Assembly (NCBI RefSeq): GCF_026230105.1
Contig: NC_079474.1
Location: 35,664,294-35,728,293 of the forward strand
DNA from: Diorhabda sublineata
Lineage: Eukaryota; Arthropoda; Insecta; Coleoptera; Chrysomelidae
Direction of reading: 5' to 3'
DNA length: 64,000 bases
The notes under the pieces: model-generated
Told to the model about the DNA's origin: nothing
Database searches by the model: none
The model's input: the letters and a program-made list of their open reading frames with translations, nothing else
Part shown: positions 11,050 to 23,881 of the stretch, piece after piece
Position numbering within the stretch: position 1 is the first letter of the stretch
Layout of the letters: each line of letters starts with the position of its first letter
Translations under genes and position numbers: made by a program

Positions 11050-11720
11050 GGGGTATCTCATAAATAATGTCCGTTTCCAATGACACTTTTTTATTGAATA
11101 ATGATACAGAATGTAAATGTAAATATTCGAATTGTAGCCCATCGTATTCTATAGTTTCAACTCAATGTTCAGCAACCTCTTTGAGACCTTGGTAAAACCA
11201 TTCTTTAGTGCCAAGATGCAAAAAATTTTAATGATGCTGGATGTAGTAAGAGTTCAATACCACCAAGTTCTTCGATATTATTCTGCGTAACTTTTGCGAT
11301 ATGTGATTTAGCCTCTTTGTAAAATAACCCCTTTTCGGTTAACTGAATCTGGATATTCCTCAGATAAGACTTCCTATATTCGCATCAACTGTTCACTATA
11401 TACCTCGGAATTGACAGCTCGATCATCTGGAATGATTTCAAAGTACACTAATTCTATATGATTCCACCATCTCACAATGAAACTTTCCGCTCGAATCGAC
11501 CTCTCTTGCATCGGGTTCTGTCAAGGAGCTGCATACAGCTACTCGACGTTTCATTCGAATCTCGGTTAATTCGTGTCGCACTATTGGACAGCTTTGGAAG
11601 GTCTAAGTGAGTCCGATAATCAGCGAGTGCTGGTAGTATGTTAGGTTTTCTACTGCTTCCATGGAAACCTCAATATCTCACGCAGGTGGACGACTTGAGC
11701 CGAACTTTTTCGTCAATAAG
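11050..11720 (-). pseudogene. Mariner-type transposase remnant
   Basis: The minus strand, across several shifts, gives RGRFERKVSL, then FQMIERSIPRYIVNS, then FYKEAKSHIAKVTQNNIEEL followed by GGIELLLHPA, in the order seen in mariner catalytic domains. After HPA the expected YSPDLAPSDYHLF segment is missing and the sequence jumps to the C-terminal region (EWFYQG-like). It therefore carries an internal deletion removing the third catalytic residue. This is a different mariner lineage from the copies at 30.2 and 49.3 kb. Confidence 0.6.
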
Positions 11721-12409
11721 CAAAAAGAGAATTATTAAAAGAAAGTAAAGTAATTGTACTCTTCATAGAATTAAGTCTAGTCCTAACAAGTTGTGACATA
11801 GTTAAATAGAAGCGTAAGGATTTTCACATATGAAAACGGCCACATTTTTCTCTTAAAATTATCGATTATTTTCGAAATTCTGGTAATTTAACTTAATATA
11901 ATTTGAGTTTCTAAAAATTGTAATATTATATCATGCTGTTATGAATGGTGAAGACAAATTCTTTTGACATTACTTAAATTTTTTATCGTTAATTGCAGCG
12001 ATGTTGTTGGTTTATCAGCGTATGCTTTTAAAGTGTGTCAAGTTCAATGATATTATTTCCTTATGCTAAATGCGAGGCTCGGCTTCATCGTAAAGCCTGA
12101 TGTTTTGATTGTATTCCCTCAGTAATAAGAAAATTTTCAATGATACCTGTTTCGTTTCAAGGGCGTTGCCAGCTTATGACTATGGGGGGAGGGCACTGGG
12201 GCAATATTATGGAGGATAAAAAATATGAGAGTAGAGAGCGTTACACTTTGGAAGTCTTTGCCTCGATGACGATCGTAATAAGAACGGTTCTAATATCAAT
12301 ATCAATGTATAAAACTTCACAAGCCCTCGACAGCACAATAACTAAATCAAATTTTTAAACACAGTAATAATTATTTCTAACAAAAATAATATTTAATTAA
12401 AACATAACC
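11721..12409. other. No gene recognised
   Basis: A 72-codon plus-strand frame at 12140-12358 has no recognisable motif. Confidence 0.3.
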
Positions 12410-12960
12410 TGCAGGGATTTTTGTAAAACTTTCAACCACTTTATCAATAAAATTATTTAGCTTTTTATTAATTATAGCTCTGTGTACACTCATCACGACC
12501 AGACCATTAAGGCGATCTTCTGCCATGGTGCTTCTTAGCCATGTTTTTAGTCATGATTAAGCCTATCGTGCCACAATTGCTGCCAAAGCTCGATTTCATT
12601 CTTTATAAAAAATCATAAAGCTGAGAAATTGATTCACAAGTATTACTAAAGACTTCTTCCAGTATTCTGAAGGGCTTTCTGCTGGATGATTGCTTCTATG
12701 ACGTTGTTTTCACGTAATATGCGGCATTAATGTAATGTCCTCCTCCAGTACGACTTTCTCTGCAACAACAGCAGCTTCCTTTATAATTTCATCTGTCATT
12801 TTTTCCGGATTTCACGGTGGTTTTTAATTAAAAGTGAAATATTTTTAATGTGTTCCGAGACTTCGATCATGTCCAAAGATACAGTTTGGACACAAATTAT
12901 ACAATACTATTTTGCAAATCTGATATAGTCGTGATGAAAATGACGGCGATTTTAAAAACG
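12410..12960 (-). pseudogene. hAT-superfamily transposase C-terminal remnant
   Basis: The minus strand encodes TDEIIKEAAVVAEKVVLEED, then KQRHRSNHPAESPSEYWKKS. After shifts comes the region ending in TWLRSTMAEDRLNGLVVMSV followed by HRAIINKKLNNFIDKVVESF. Blocks of the form R.TWLRSTM.EDRLNGL are the hAT C-terminal dimerisation domain as found in THAP/ZMYM-type hAT proteins of animals. Stops and shifts are frequent, and the catalytic core upstream of 12960 was not found. Confidence 0.65.
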
Positions 12961-13739
12961 GATGTTGTTTCGTATGGTTTTTATGATTCTCAAACCCGTA
13001 AGCATTGAAATTGACTTCATCTTAGTATGTTGATCCTTATCTAGTCTGATGTAGAGATGTAGTTATTCCTAATATCACTGAATTAGAATATACACATTTT
13101 ACAAAGTATATGTTTCAAGTTTGAAGAGAAATTTCAGTATCCTTATTTGTAATAATGAGAACTTAACAACATTATGTGATACAGTATTTTTATTGAAAAG
13201 TTCTCAGCCCAACCACTATAAACTGAATTTGACCGTAAGACACCAGATCGTCTACTAAAACTTTGAAAGATACGAGACATGGTAAGCGTTTTTAAAAGTG
13301 CGGTACATAGGATATCTTCTAAAAGTGGAGATATGAAAAAAATTTTGTCCAAGAAGGGTGCTCATTCTCAGTGTGATGAAGATGTTTCAAAGCAAAAATG
13401 TCCCCTATCCAAGCACCGTCATTTAAAATCTGACAATCAAAAACCGTTTCATGTGCAGGCAGGTCATGGCATCTGTTGTTTTGTTATTTCAAAATTTTAA
13501 AAAGGGAAATAAACAAAAATGTTCAAATATGTTATTACAATCTCCAAAATTAAAGTTTGAATAACTACCACATGCCAGATTCAGAGCTGTCAGATTATTC
13601 CCTGTCTCCAACTGGAAAATATTGTTAAATAGTTGAAGATTTTATAACGATGAGGACGTGATGTCTGCAGCTGTTGTTTACTTTAAATAGTTAGACAATT
13701 CTTGCTGAATACACGGTTAACACCACGACTACACCAACA
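12961..13739. other. No gene recognised
   Basis: A 73-codon plus-strand frame (13279-13500) is rich in Lys, Ser, His and Cys but matches nothing I know. Confidence 0.3.
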
Positions 13740-13744
13740 CTCAC

Positions 13745-13827
13745 ACCAAGTTATCGTCTTCCGAGACTGAAGGTAAACTGAGAGAAAAAAATAGTTTACT
13801 TTCAGTCTTTGAAGACGATAACTTGGT
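13745..13827. repeat. Hairpin repeat H1
   Basis: Arms at 13745-13779 and 13793-13827 are inverted copies with about three mismatches in 35 bp (ACCAAGTTATCGTCTTC...), separated by 13 bp. The flanks (ACACCAACACTCACA on the left, TATCGAAATG on the right) match those of loci H2, H3 and H4 in this window. Confidence 0.8.
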
Positions 13828-14958
13828 TATCGAAATGTAACAGTGTAATCGTGAGTGTTACATTGGCAAGAATGTGAATTGTATCTAATTAGTAGTCGTT
13901 TTTTCATTAATTTAATTTGTAGTATATAGGTAAGAGTGCAGAATATCATTTCACTTCTTAAATAGTTACGATATTTGGAAAATACAGTTTCAGTTTAAAT
14001 ACATTGTATGTAATGGGAGCAAAAAGTAAAAGAACCTTCTATAATAAATTCATCCTGTACATAATATTTATGTTTTATTAGTTATTTTTCAAAGGTAACA
14101 CGAAACTGTTAATTTTCTTCAAAAATCAAGCGATAATTATCTGTTTAATCCTTTGTTTGTTGGATATTTTATTCATCGTAACCCCTTTCAATGCAAATAC
14201 TACTTTATCGACCGATTTTCCTTAGAATTTTCAAGTCAATTTACCTTATATTACGAACACGAAATATCGGCATTGTATCATTGTCAAAATTAGGTTTCAA
14301 ATTTGTATGGCTGTTGAAACAATAACAAAAAAAGACATTTGATTATATTAATTGTAATTTTATGCAAAACCAACAGTGTTCGTATTAAACAAATAGTATT
14401 GTTGTGTTATTTAATAAATCAAAAAAGGTTTGGAAATTCGAAAATATCCGATAATGAACAAAACCATTTCTTTTAAAGATATTTTACGAATGATTAGAGT
14501 ATTGTAGGAAAAATATCTATGTAAAGAGGATAATTTAACACATTGAGCCTTCACCAAACTTGAAAACTTTCCCTTGGGCTTAAAAAATTGGTGGTCTCAC
14601 ACTCCATTTGGGGTGTGGATCCAATGAAAATAATGGAAAAGATTATTTGAAATAAAATGTGCAAAAATGTTTTTTGGGTCTGAGAGAAAGTTGAAGCTAA
14701 ACTTTTCCTCAGTGCTCAGAGCGGACTGTACATATTTTACATTTTCTATTCGACATTTTTTGCTATTTTATCCTCTTAACGATGATTTATGTTTTTATAT
14801 AAAAGGTAGAAAAATGTACGATGTATTTTGAGAAATATTAGATGAGATCAAGCTAACATTAAGGTAGCACAAATAAATAAAATGATCAAATATTATTTGA
14901 ATTATATTGAAAAAAGCGAAAAAAATATGAAAGTGAAGTTTTCTGTATTACAATGGAG
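13828..14958. other. No gene recognised
   Basis: AT-rich with frequent stops. Nothing can be assigned. Confidence 0.35.
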
Positions 14959-15282
14959 TTAATCATGTAAAATGGACCAAGTGAAGGTTAATGTTTCTAT
15001 GACCCAGAACGGTCTAACCAAACTATAAAATATATTTAAATACTTTCCCTTGGACAGAGGAGGTTTGAAATAAAATACGTCGTGCTGTAGAAAAAGTTCA
15101 TTTGCGGGCCTGTGGGCCACACCAGGACTTAACTTGTTAAATAATCCCTTAGTAAGGATATCAAAGCGACTGTTAATGGGAACTCTAAAATCTGTACCAG
15201 GCAGACGATAGTTACATTTAAATTTACAATCCTTCAGAAATGTTGGAAGATGATTGTTAGCAGACCGCAGTTTTGTCAACAA
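14959..15282 (-). other. 107-codon open frame, possibly a retroelement C-terminus
   Basis: The frame encodes NYRLPGTDFRVPI, then GLFNKLSPGVAHRPANELFL. The spacing recalls the last part of non-LTR retrotransposon proteins, where a YxLR/RxxxFxxP block is followed by a (K/L)(L/F)NxLPxxI block. The match is loose and no reverse transcriptase blocks lie upstream, so this is a guess. Confidence 0.25.
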
Positions 15283-15299
15283 ATTATGGATTAAATTGA

Positions 15300-15850
15300 A
15301 AACATTTTAGTGGAAAATACTGTGTTTTCTGATGAATCTTATTTCATGTTAAAGGACGCGCTGAAATCAATAATATTTTCGACATTATATTGTTGAGAAT
15401 AAAGACTGGATGAGGAAAGAATGAATTTTCTGGTAGGGGTTATAGAAAATCAAGTTGTGGGACTAAAATTCATGATGGGATTCTTAATAACGTACAATAT
15501 TTGGAAATCTTGAGAGAAGAATTAATGCCACACTTGAATAATCCATTTTCTAAACCTGTACTTGTTTATATATCGAATGAAGATGTATTCTTTAATGAAA
15601 ATATGGTACGCTTTCCCATTTTGTAACACCCATCGCCAACTGTTTAATGAAAACTATGAAATGGCCAATTTTTGGACTTGTTTTTAATGGGATTCTTGAA
15701 AAGCGGTGTTTTTAAGATCAAATTAGCAGATATTAAGGAGTTAAACACGTATGAGAAATGAATTTAGACGAATTTCATCCCAAATCATTGGAAATTTCGA
15801 TCGCGGTGAGAATATTGTCATAAAGTCAATGAACACTATTATGAGTATTT
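15300..15850 (+). pseudogene. Tc1/mariner-like (IS630-type) transposase remnant
   Basis: Plus-strand pieces in order are VFSDESYFML (first catalytic Asp), a segment like VGVIENQVVGLKFMMGFL, then EILREELMPHLNNPFSKPVL followed by YISNEDVFFNENMVR. That last piece aligns with the second-Asp region but has lost QQDGAP. Near the C-terminus comes RMRNEFRRISSQIIGNF. This is the same order as the copies at 4.8 and 47.7 kb. Many stops and shifts show it is dead. Confidence 0.65.
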
Positions 15851-17019
15851 GATTATTTAAATTGAGTACATTCAATCATTTGATTGCTTACTTTTCATCA
15901 CTTTGTTGAGAGAACTCAACATAACAGATAATAAAAAATAAAATTAGAAATAAAAGTTCACATTTCCGAACTGCCCGATTGCATTTATAAATGACTGAAA
16001 AGCACCGAAAAGCAAATTAATAATAATTTAAGTAATTTTATTTTATGTTAGTATGTTAAAATTCCCTAACTTGGCAGATAGGCTAGGCTAGGTAGATGGA
16101 TGCCGAAAAATACATTCGTATGCGCAAAACGCCTCTTAATTGGGTGCAGCACTTAGTGAAGTCTCAAATTATGTTATTTCTTTGTGCGAACGCCTTTTTT
16201 ATTTTAGCTTTGTTCACGGTAATTAATTTGAACGCAATCTGAATAAACCCTGAATATCTTCTGAAAATTTCAAATGCGCATACTTTGTTCCGAATATGTT
16301 CTGAACATACAATTTTCCACGAAAGATTTATAAGTCTAGTTTGACATTTTTATGCCCTGTGGCATATCTATTTGGTATCGCAATATAACTTATTGTTGAT
16401 AGTTAGCTTTGTTCTAAATCCTTGTCACTGAATTCGAAGTTATAAGACATATAAAATCATAATTAGATTTAAAAATAGCCAAGAGAATAGAATGTATATA
16501 TTAATTACTTTCCTAATAAATAACTGTCCGAACATTTATTATTAATATTTATAAGTAAAAAGTGAACTGCAACGTTTTGTTAATTACAAGTACGACTAGA
16601 GGTTCATTCTTGATGAATATCACAAAAATGACAAGTAGGACGAATGCGTACGCGTCCGGAGTGAAAATCCTTATCGTACGAGGATACATTTGATGACAGA
16701 ACATGTTCAGGATTTGTACCGCGAACAAAGCTTTTATATAACGTCGTTTTGCTTTCATTATATATTATCTTATCTCATTTTTTGCAGTATGAATACACAG
16801 TTACTCTCTATTATCTTGTGGAGGAAGGAATAAACATTAGATATTTTGTATTTGTGTGTAACTTTTTAAATTGTATACATTATAATTGAATGTAAAAGTG
16901 GAAATACTGATCAACTGATAAAAACTTTTTTTTTAAAAAGAAATGTTTGAATTTAGCTTAAATCACAGACTTCTTATATTAGTTGTTTTTTAACTTAATC
17001 GTTGGATTACAAAAATTAG
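15851..17019. other. No gene recognised; small hydrophobic frame at 16549-16758
   Basis: A 69-codon minus-strand frame (16549-16758) has a basic start and a hydrophobic middle (AYAFVLLVIFVIFIK), but no supporting exon or motif. Otherwise nothing can be assigned. Confidence 0.25.
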
Positions 17020-17660
17020 GCAAATGGATTCAAAGATGAATAAGGAAGGAGTAGACAGAATTTTTAATCTTTTAAAGAAGTCCCTGCGGTAAGCCCTGCT
17101 GTTTAGTCTCAGTAAATATCTAACTGCTCTCTTTTGTAGTTTGAAAATTCGCTCCAATTGAGATGCGACTCAATAAAGGCATTATAAACTGTTAAGGAGA
17201 TGGGTAAGTTCAGTTCTTTGGAAACTGATCTCAGCGCAAAACAAGAGCAACTTAATTTTTTAGGAATTGTCCACAATAAGCACTAAGAATTTTATAGATT
17301 AAACGACGTCAACGGTTGTTTTATTCAACAAAAAAGAGAGTAATGTATATTTATATGATAAAACTTCTATTTTAGAAACGTTGAGACAAAGAAGATAGAA
17401 CTAGTGTCGTCTGCAAATACACATATTTTACCACTGATAGATAGGCAATGTCGTTTATAAACAGAAGAAACAAAATAGAGCCTAGTACTGAGCTTGGGAC
17501 ACTCACATTCTATAGGCTTGCAAGAAAACATCGTTGGATCAAATCTTATAAGCTGACTTGAACCATGCGAGAGGTGATCCCCTGAAGCCTTAGTACTGCA
17601 ATTTGTTAATTAAAATATTATGAATTAATACAATCGAGAGCCTAAGAAAAATCACAAAAA
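17020..17660 (-). pseudogene. CR1-like non-LTR reverse transcriptase fragment
   Basis: The minus strand gives ILINKLQYYGFRGSPLAWFK-like residues, a degenerate SVLGSILFLLFINDI block, then GKICVFADDTSSIF with the catalytic FADD intact. This is followed by ALRSVSKELNLPISLTVYNA (thumb region) and IFKLQKRAVRYLLRLNSRAY followed by RRDFFKRLKIL. The order and the LQKRAVR..... block are characteristic of CR1/L2-type retrotransposons. Stops and shifts interrupt it and it ends abruptly at both sides. Confidence 0.8.
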
Positions 17661-17879
17661 GTTGTTGCAGCGGAGTGGTGGCTGTTTATGCTAGAGTAAA
17701 CATTATTTAGGAGGGAGAATGTAGCATCATTTGTGCATTTGTTATTTAAAAATCCTGTGTGTGAAAAGTCATGATGATTGACGCATGCGCAGAAGAGTTT
17801 CTGTGAAAAAGTATGCAAATGCACCATTTTTATTGAAAATCAATTAAATTCAATTAGTAGATAGCAGCAGTGCACTGCT

Positions 17880-18386
17880 CCAGACATTATCCTCCAAATT
17901 GACGAGGCTAAATTTGGACGACGAAAATACGAGTCATAGAGGTCGGCAATTCGATGAACACTGGCTGCTTGGCATGATTACTAATAGATCGAAAGACATC
18001 AGATTTGAAGCTTGCCCAGACAATGAATGAGCTTCTGAGGTCTCTTCCTCGTCTGATCAAAAAGCACTTCGCTACAGGAAGCGTAACATAAAAAACATAC
18101 AGATGGCTGGCTAGCCTATGGATGCCTCAGCAATGAAGGCTACACTCGTGAGTGGGTCAATCACAAAGAAAACTTTGTTTTTGATAACGGTATTCTTACC
18201 CCAAGAATTGAGGCCAGCTGGAGACCTCTGAGAGCATTCTTTCGCGATAGGAATGTACCTTCAGAAGATTGGAAGGACAGAATAATAGAATATACATGGC
18301 GACGAGAATGTCGTAAATCTGAACCAAAAATAGACCCATCTATTACGTTAATAGAAGAAATCGAATACAAAGATTTGCAAATGTAA
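17880..18386 (+). pseudogene. Merlin (ISXO2-like) transposase pseudogene
   Basis: The first block reads IILQIDEAKFGRRKY, carrying the first acidic residue in the D(E/D)(S/A)KFG motif of IS1016/Merlin transposases. HWLLGMI follows. After shifts come a second block like RWLA.GCLSNEGYTREWVN and HKENFVFDNGILTPRIEASW followed by RPLRAFFRDR. In the last the usual third catalytic Glu of the T..IE..W motif is retained (IEASW). The frame closes at 18386. At least two shifts and stops between 18020 and 18115 break it. Intact relatives are about 200-280 residues. Confidence 0.8.
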
Positions 18387-18469
18387 AAGTACAATTAAAA
18401 TATTTGATTGAAGAAAATTATTCTTGTTTACCTTTATTTCAGTCTCTAGCACAACCTAATCTAACTTTA

Positions 18470-18484
18470 CCTAACCTAACCTAA
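18470..18484. repeat. Three CCTAA units
   Basis: CCTAACCTAACCTAA is three units of the arthropod telomere repeat (TTAGG read on the other strand), inside the Merlin element. It is too short to mean much. Confidence 0.5.
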
Positions 18485-18610
18485 TATAACCTTATAAAAA
18501 TTACTAAATTTTCATTTTATCTATTGATTTTTCGTGAAAATATTGCATTTGCATACTTTTTCCACAGAAACTCTTTTGATTATATGTCAATTATCATGAC
18601 TTTTCACACA

Positions 18611-20429
18611 AAGATAGATCTTGATGAGATCTATCAAACAAACATCCATGGTTCGATATCTATTAACTTACCTGAGATAATGGCCACTTCTGGTATTTCA
18701 GGAAGTAAATGTTTCTGCATAAAATAGATATGATAAATCGATTTCTCGTAATATTAATGGTCATGTATAGAATTTAATGATGGTCGTTGTCAAACTTACC
18801 TCTTTGAAGAGCTGTCTTCTTTGTCCATATACTCTAATAGGGCCTGATGGAGTATTAGCAAGTATGTCTATAAGTACACATATTAAACCTACCTTCCATT
18901 TTCCGGTGTTTGAACGTTTTGTTGAAGAGGTGATTTTGGTGGGAGCCAAAAGTCGATGGAGTCTCCAACAACTGCGTAGGCTATAAATAGTGTTTAAGTA
19001 TTTTTAAACATTAATAAAAATGTAAATGTAGGGATGGTACCACACATTACTAAATCCAAATCTTTGCCATCTTGTTTTAAACACAAAGGGCTGATATTTT
19101 TTGACATATTTTTAAATATCTTATGTTGCTCATAAAACCTGTCCGGGTTAGCCAGACAGCCCTTAATTGGGCATCATAATGAAGAGCAAAGCTAAAATAA
19201 GTACAATTTTAACATCATTAGTAAATATTTATAATCGAACGTTTTGGTTGTCTGACCACAATTTGACACTAAACGCCCATTTCAAGTATCAAAATAACTC
19301 TGTACGTGAACAAAACGAAAACGCTTCTTTCTGACTAAACACGTGCTACAATGAGATTAACAAGTTGTTATTGGTAGGCATCCGCCCCAGATCCATGACG
19401 CATTCACTACATTATGTCAAATGTCTATGGTGTTCTGTGATTGGCTGGACATCATAGCCCCTAGTATTACCTATCGCCAAATGTATAAACGTATTAGTGT
19501 GCTAGCGAACTAAGAGAGTACGCAACGGTTCATTTTTCCCTCCCGCTTCAGCGAGTTTTCATACCCTGTGTGGAGCAACGAGAGTCAAAATTTTCTTTAT
19601 CGCAATCTGATAGTTATTAAAATGTTTTAACATGTGACTTGTTATTTTATTCTATAATAAAAGAATGACTTCTCCGGATAATTTTATTACCTTTCTTTAA
19701 TTAAAATTACTACTTTTGTAAAACGTTTTCACTTTCCTCTGCCATAACTTCATTATCTGTTGATGTTCATTACCTCAGCTTTATAATGTAATTTGTTTCA
19801 ATTATTTATTCAATATGAATGGATGTTAATATTTCATCAATGTCTTTTGCCGAAGGTATTGTACTATTTTTAATTAATTTATTATTTGTGCCCGCGACTC
19901 GCCTGTCAGCTCATTTTTTGCAAAAACGTGTCAAAAGTATAAAGTTAGCTGATTCGTTATTTATGGGTACCGTATAACGATTTTGTACACAAATAAATTA
20001 TCCTTTTTGTTCCCTAATACATATATAGAGATTTATTATACTCGCACATCTCTAGGACAATTCGCAAGTCATCCTATCGCACAAGCAAAATGATAAATGA
20101 AGTTTTGTTAATATTTTCTTGGAAGAAAACTTTCAACTGAATATCAAATTATTTAAGTGAGTTACAAGGGTACATCAATCTTTTTTTGGTGATTAGTCCT
20201 GGTGAAACTAGTGACTATAAATCATCTTCAGATTGAAGAAATCTGCGAATCGTATAGAAGATTGATGTTTTACCGAGGCGTTATTAAACACGAAAATGTT
20301 TCATCAATTCATTTTTCACAAAATTTATCGAAATCACATGATAAATTTATGTATTTCTGATGATGATGACATCTGACATACTCACAATTGTATTTTACAG
20401 TGTGGGAAAGCCAAATGGAATAAATTCGT
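18611..20429. other. No gene recognised; slightly GC-richer block at 19380-19600
   Basis: The open frames here (for example 18777-18986) carry no known motif. The block 19380-19600 is less AT-rich than its surroundings and could be a repeat or promoter-like segment. I cannot identify it. Confidence 0.3.
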
Positions 20430-21310
20430 TATTTATATTAACAATCCTATTTAGTTTTATTTCATCAAAATAGTTTCCTTTGAGAGCTATAAAAGTTTTC
20501 GCATCCTTTCTAAATCTGTTTTATAAATACTTATGTGATTAAATATTTTTTCGGCCTCAAAATAGGCTCCTGTTTGATATTTTTTCGATTGAGCAATTTC
20601 TTACGTAGTAGCCAGTAATCGTTTGTAACCATGGTGCATCCGGAAGGCATTCGAAGCTGAATTCATTGAATTTGTTCATCATTTTCATAGTGCATTATTC
20701 GGGTCTAAGAGAATTTGTTTAGCTCCATTTGTGGGCTGTTTCTTATTGACTAGGATCTAAACTTTTCTCTTCCCTCGGTCAAATAATGTACAGTGATAGT
20801 TCCAGTTACTGATTTTCTACTCTTTTAAATAGTTAATGAACAATATGTCTTATGTATACCAATAAGGACTATAACCTTGCCACCCGATTTTTGTGATTCG
20901 GCTGAATCCTCTTCACTCAAATGACTGACTTTAATTTAGGTCCGTAGTTGCGAATTCTGGTTTCACCCATTTCTAATTATCGAAGTAAAAATGGTTTTTA
21001 TCTGGCATGAGATCCCAACAAAAACAAAACAGCTTAATCCGCAAATGCTCATGTAAAATTTACTAACGTCTACTAACTTTCTCGATGTCAGTTTGTGGTT
21101 TTCCAAGCTTCATAGATTCCTTTGAATCCATACAACCCATGATACTTTTCAATCCAACGCGTTTCGTGTATAAGCGTGAGGTTCTTCCATTGTGTTTCGA
21201 GAAAGTTCTTTTCTATATTCTCTCTTGAGCGCTTGGTTCGTTTTGCCGAGGACTGATAAAGTTCCTTACCCGATCTTTTCTTCAAAAACTTTTGTTTTGA
21301 AAACAGTACA
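20430..21310 (-). pseudogene. Decayed DNA-transposon coding region, probably hAT-like
   Basis: The minus strand at 21285-21088 is open for 65 codons and contains KRSGKELYQSSAKRTKRSRE and LTLIHETRWIEKYHGLYGFK. The pattern L.ETRW.E.. followed by a long helix is found in ZMYM/DUF4371-type hAT proteins. Further down, at about 20590-20440, minus-strand pieces AYFEAEKIF and KTFIALKGNYFDEIK look like a mariner-type C-terminus instead. There may be remnants of two elements here. Both assignments are weak. Confidence 0.35.
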
Positions 21311-23811
21311 TTATCAGGTGCTGCCAGTACAAGTGCCGATACAGCTAATTAGTGAAACCATATACGAGTTCCACCTCGTTGATCGTCGGTGTTGCAGGTT
21401 TTCTACAGTTTTCCTGTAATCTGATGAACCGGTTCACCAACCAATTGGCTGACGTTAGCAAATATTACAGTCGCAGCTACACTAGCCTACCCACATTCTG
21501 CGAATTTGTTCTGGGCGTTAGTTTCTTCTTAATTTTTTACTTTGTTCTTTCAGTCTACTGCAGTACATCACTCCACCTCTAGCACAAATTCAATCCTGCA
21601 GAGAAGTATTTCCTATATCAAGGCCAAACCTAATAAATAGACACTTTCCCCTCATGAATATGTCTTTATTCTAACCACACAGAAACCAACGAAACTCTTT
21701 CTGTCTCTCACTACGTAAAACAAAATTATAGGTTGCAAATGATATTGTAAATATCAAATTAAAACTCCCGACTCCTACAATGCGTGTAATGAGATTTATG
21801 GAAAGGAAGTTATGCTGCCGAACATTTCAATATTAATTCGCACAAAATTGCATGTACCACATACAATAAGTCTTGGCATGATTATATTTCGTATTCATTA
21901 TTACAGATTCGTTATTCAATCGAATCGATGCTCAAGTTTAAGTATAAGAAGTACAGAGATGAAACGGATCTATCTCGACTTATATAACCTTTCCATGAGA
22001 CCGCTTTAAGAGGTTTTCATGTATTACCTTCTGAGTGAATAGGGATATTCTGAACCTTCGTGAGAGATTGAATTTGAAATTACCAACCTTCTTTCAATTC
22101 AAATGGTTTCTTGCCAATGGATACAAACTGTTGCAATTACACGTTTAGTAATCCTTTTTTCTGAAGAGGGCCAGTTTGTATGTCAGTAATATTTGTGGAA
22201 ACGATTAAAAAATAAAACGTATTATAATTTTCTTTTTATTAATTTTTTTTAACGAAAAACACCTGATATATCTTTTTTATACACTAACTATTCCCTAACG
22301 CCTGCATACTAAACTCTTTATTAACACTAAACACAATAAACTAATCAGTAACATCTAATTTATTCAAATAAACCGTTTAGTTTAGTCGTCGGTATGTGTT
22401 TAATATCCTATCATTACATTCCTGAATATTCGTTATCTGGAAATTTCTAATTTGCCGTAAACAAACAAAAAGAACTTCTTAGAATTGTTTCTACAAAAAC
22501 AGGCAAAAAAAACATAATGTATAGGTATAGGTCACACATAAATAAACAGACCTTCCAAGAAATACCCGGCGTGTCCACCAAACTTTGGCTGCAAGGAATA
22601 TATAGGAACAGGACCGGCTTCACGGATTATATTGATGCAGGTTATCAATAATGTAATTGTTTTCAAACTTGATATAAGATAAGAACAGTATACCTTCAAA
22701 AGAGCGTTCGTTTTGCATTTTTTTGAACAGTTCGGATTAGTATGCTTGGAATTAGTCTAGGCAATGTTGGGAATTGAATAGCTTAGAATCTATATATTTT
22801 CTATTGACAAGGCTCCCACTCTCCCCCACCTCTTTTTTGAAAAGATAGGCTGAATAAATTGATTTGAAAATATAAAATTGATAAATTTTAAAAAAATTTT
22901 AATTTCATATTCTCAAATACGTCCTCTAGTGATATACCTAAAGTTCTAAAAGTAATTTCTACGTCTTTTTCGAGGCAATTTCTAATATAATTTTTGTCTC
23001 TGAAGCTTTGATATAATCCGTTTTTGAGATATGGCTGACGGCCGTATACCCACCCGGTACGTTGGGTATACGAGTAGGAACCTTACCAAAAATCTTGGAA
23101 TAGTCTGAAAGGATATACCGTGGAATATAGTAGTTAAAGAGTAAACATGGATTGCTAAGAAAATGAAGCTAAAGAAATAAATGATAGAAAGGCGAATACA
23201 CAATGTTAAAAATACATTTTTAGGGCTCTGGAGGTATCTATAAAGGCAAAGATAGGTGTGATCACCGATGTGTACTTTCGGCCGCCAAAACTGGATAATC
23301 AAAGAGAGGCTAAAATACGAGCAACGGTAATAAAGTATATAAGAATAGTTCCGGGAATTACGTATAATAGAGAAAATATGGAATAGATAGAAGTTTTAAG
23401 CCGATGTGTAAGGTTATATAAGATGAAGAAACATTTGAAGGCTGTTTAAGAAAGTTGGGGAGTGAAAAAGATGCAACAAAATTGGAACATAAGATCATTA
23501 TCCACATGGAACCACCACAAGGTTTAACGAAGACAGAAGCGGTGACCCTAGCAAAGGATTAGAGAAAATGATGTTAGTCCGTGAAAAAAATTATTAAAAA
23601 TTGAATGCCTTGCACCTTAAATATTTAAATTTTAGTTCGTGTTATTGCTTGTATCTAATTTGCCTAATGTGTGGTTCAATTTTCTACACCTTTTGCATCT
23701 GCCGAGATGATTTTGATTGATTTCAATGTTCTAGTCGACAGACGCTGTAGTACGTTGTTTCGACTTTGGAATCTAACCATAAAAACAATATTTTAAAAGA
23801 AGATCATCATA
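21311..23811. other. Unassigned region with a degenerate open stretch at 23220-23570
   Basis: The plus strand at 23220-23570 encodes, across a gap, KAKIGVITDVYFRPPKLDNQ and TFEGCLRKLGSEKDATKLEH followed by KIIIHMEPPQGLTKTEAVTL. It reads like a retroelement ORF1-type protein, but I cannot name it. AGGACCGGCTTCA near 22611 also occurs in the LTR-like repeats described below. The rest is AT-rich without signal. Confidence 0.25.
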
Positions 23812-23817
23812 TTTATT
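23812..23817 (-). promoter_or_regulatory. Poly(A) signal of the SLC46-like gene
   Basis: AATAAA on the minus strand, 65 nt downstream of the TAA stop at 23882. No other good signal lies closer. Confidence 0.6.
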
Positions 23818-23881
23818 ATTTTCATAATATAACATCTAAAACAACTTACGTTCATGAAACTAATAATCGATGAACAATATA

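Larger units (their letters stand above)
17758..18610 (+). mobile_element. Merlin-type DNA transposon, complete but inactive
   Basis: The left end from 17758 (TGTGTGAAAAGTCATGATGA) is repeated in inverted form ending at 18610, with imperfect similarity over about 65 bp. That includes the block GAGTTTCTGTG.AAAAAGTATGC (17795-17816, and inverted at 18551-18574). Between them lies an ISXO2/Merlin-type transposase on the plus strand. I could not find a convincing 8-9 bp target duplication, which fits an old insertion. Total 853 bp, a little short for an autonomous Merlin. Confidence 0.8.

Noticed and set aside
18470..18484. Interstitial telomere sequence
   Set aside because: Only three CCTAA units inside a transposon. 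Expected by chance in AT-rich sequence of this length or nearly so.
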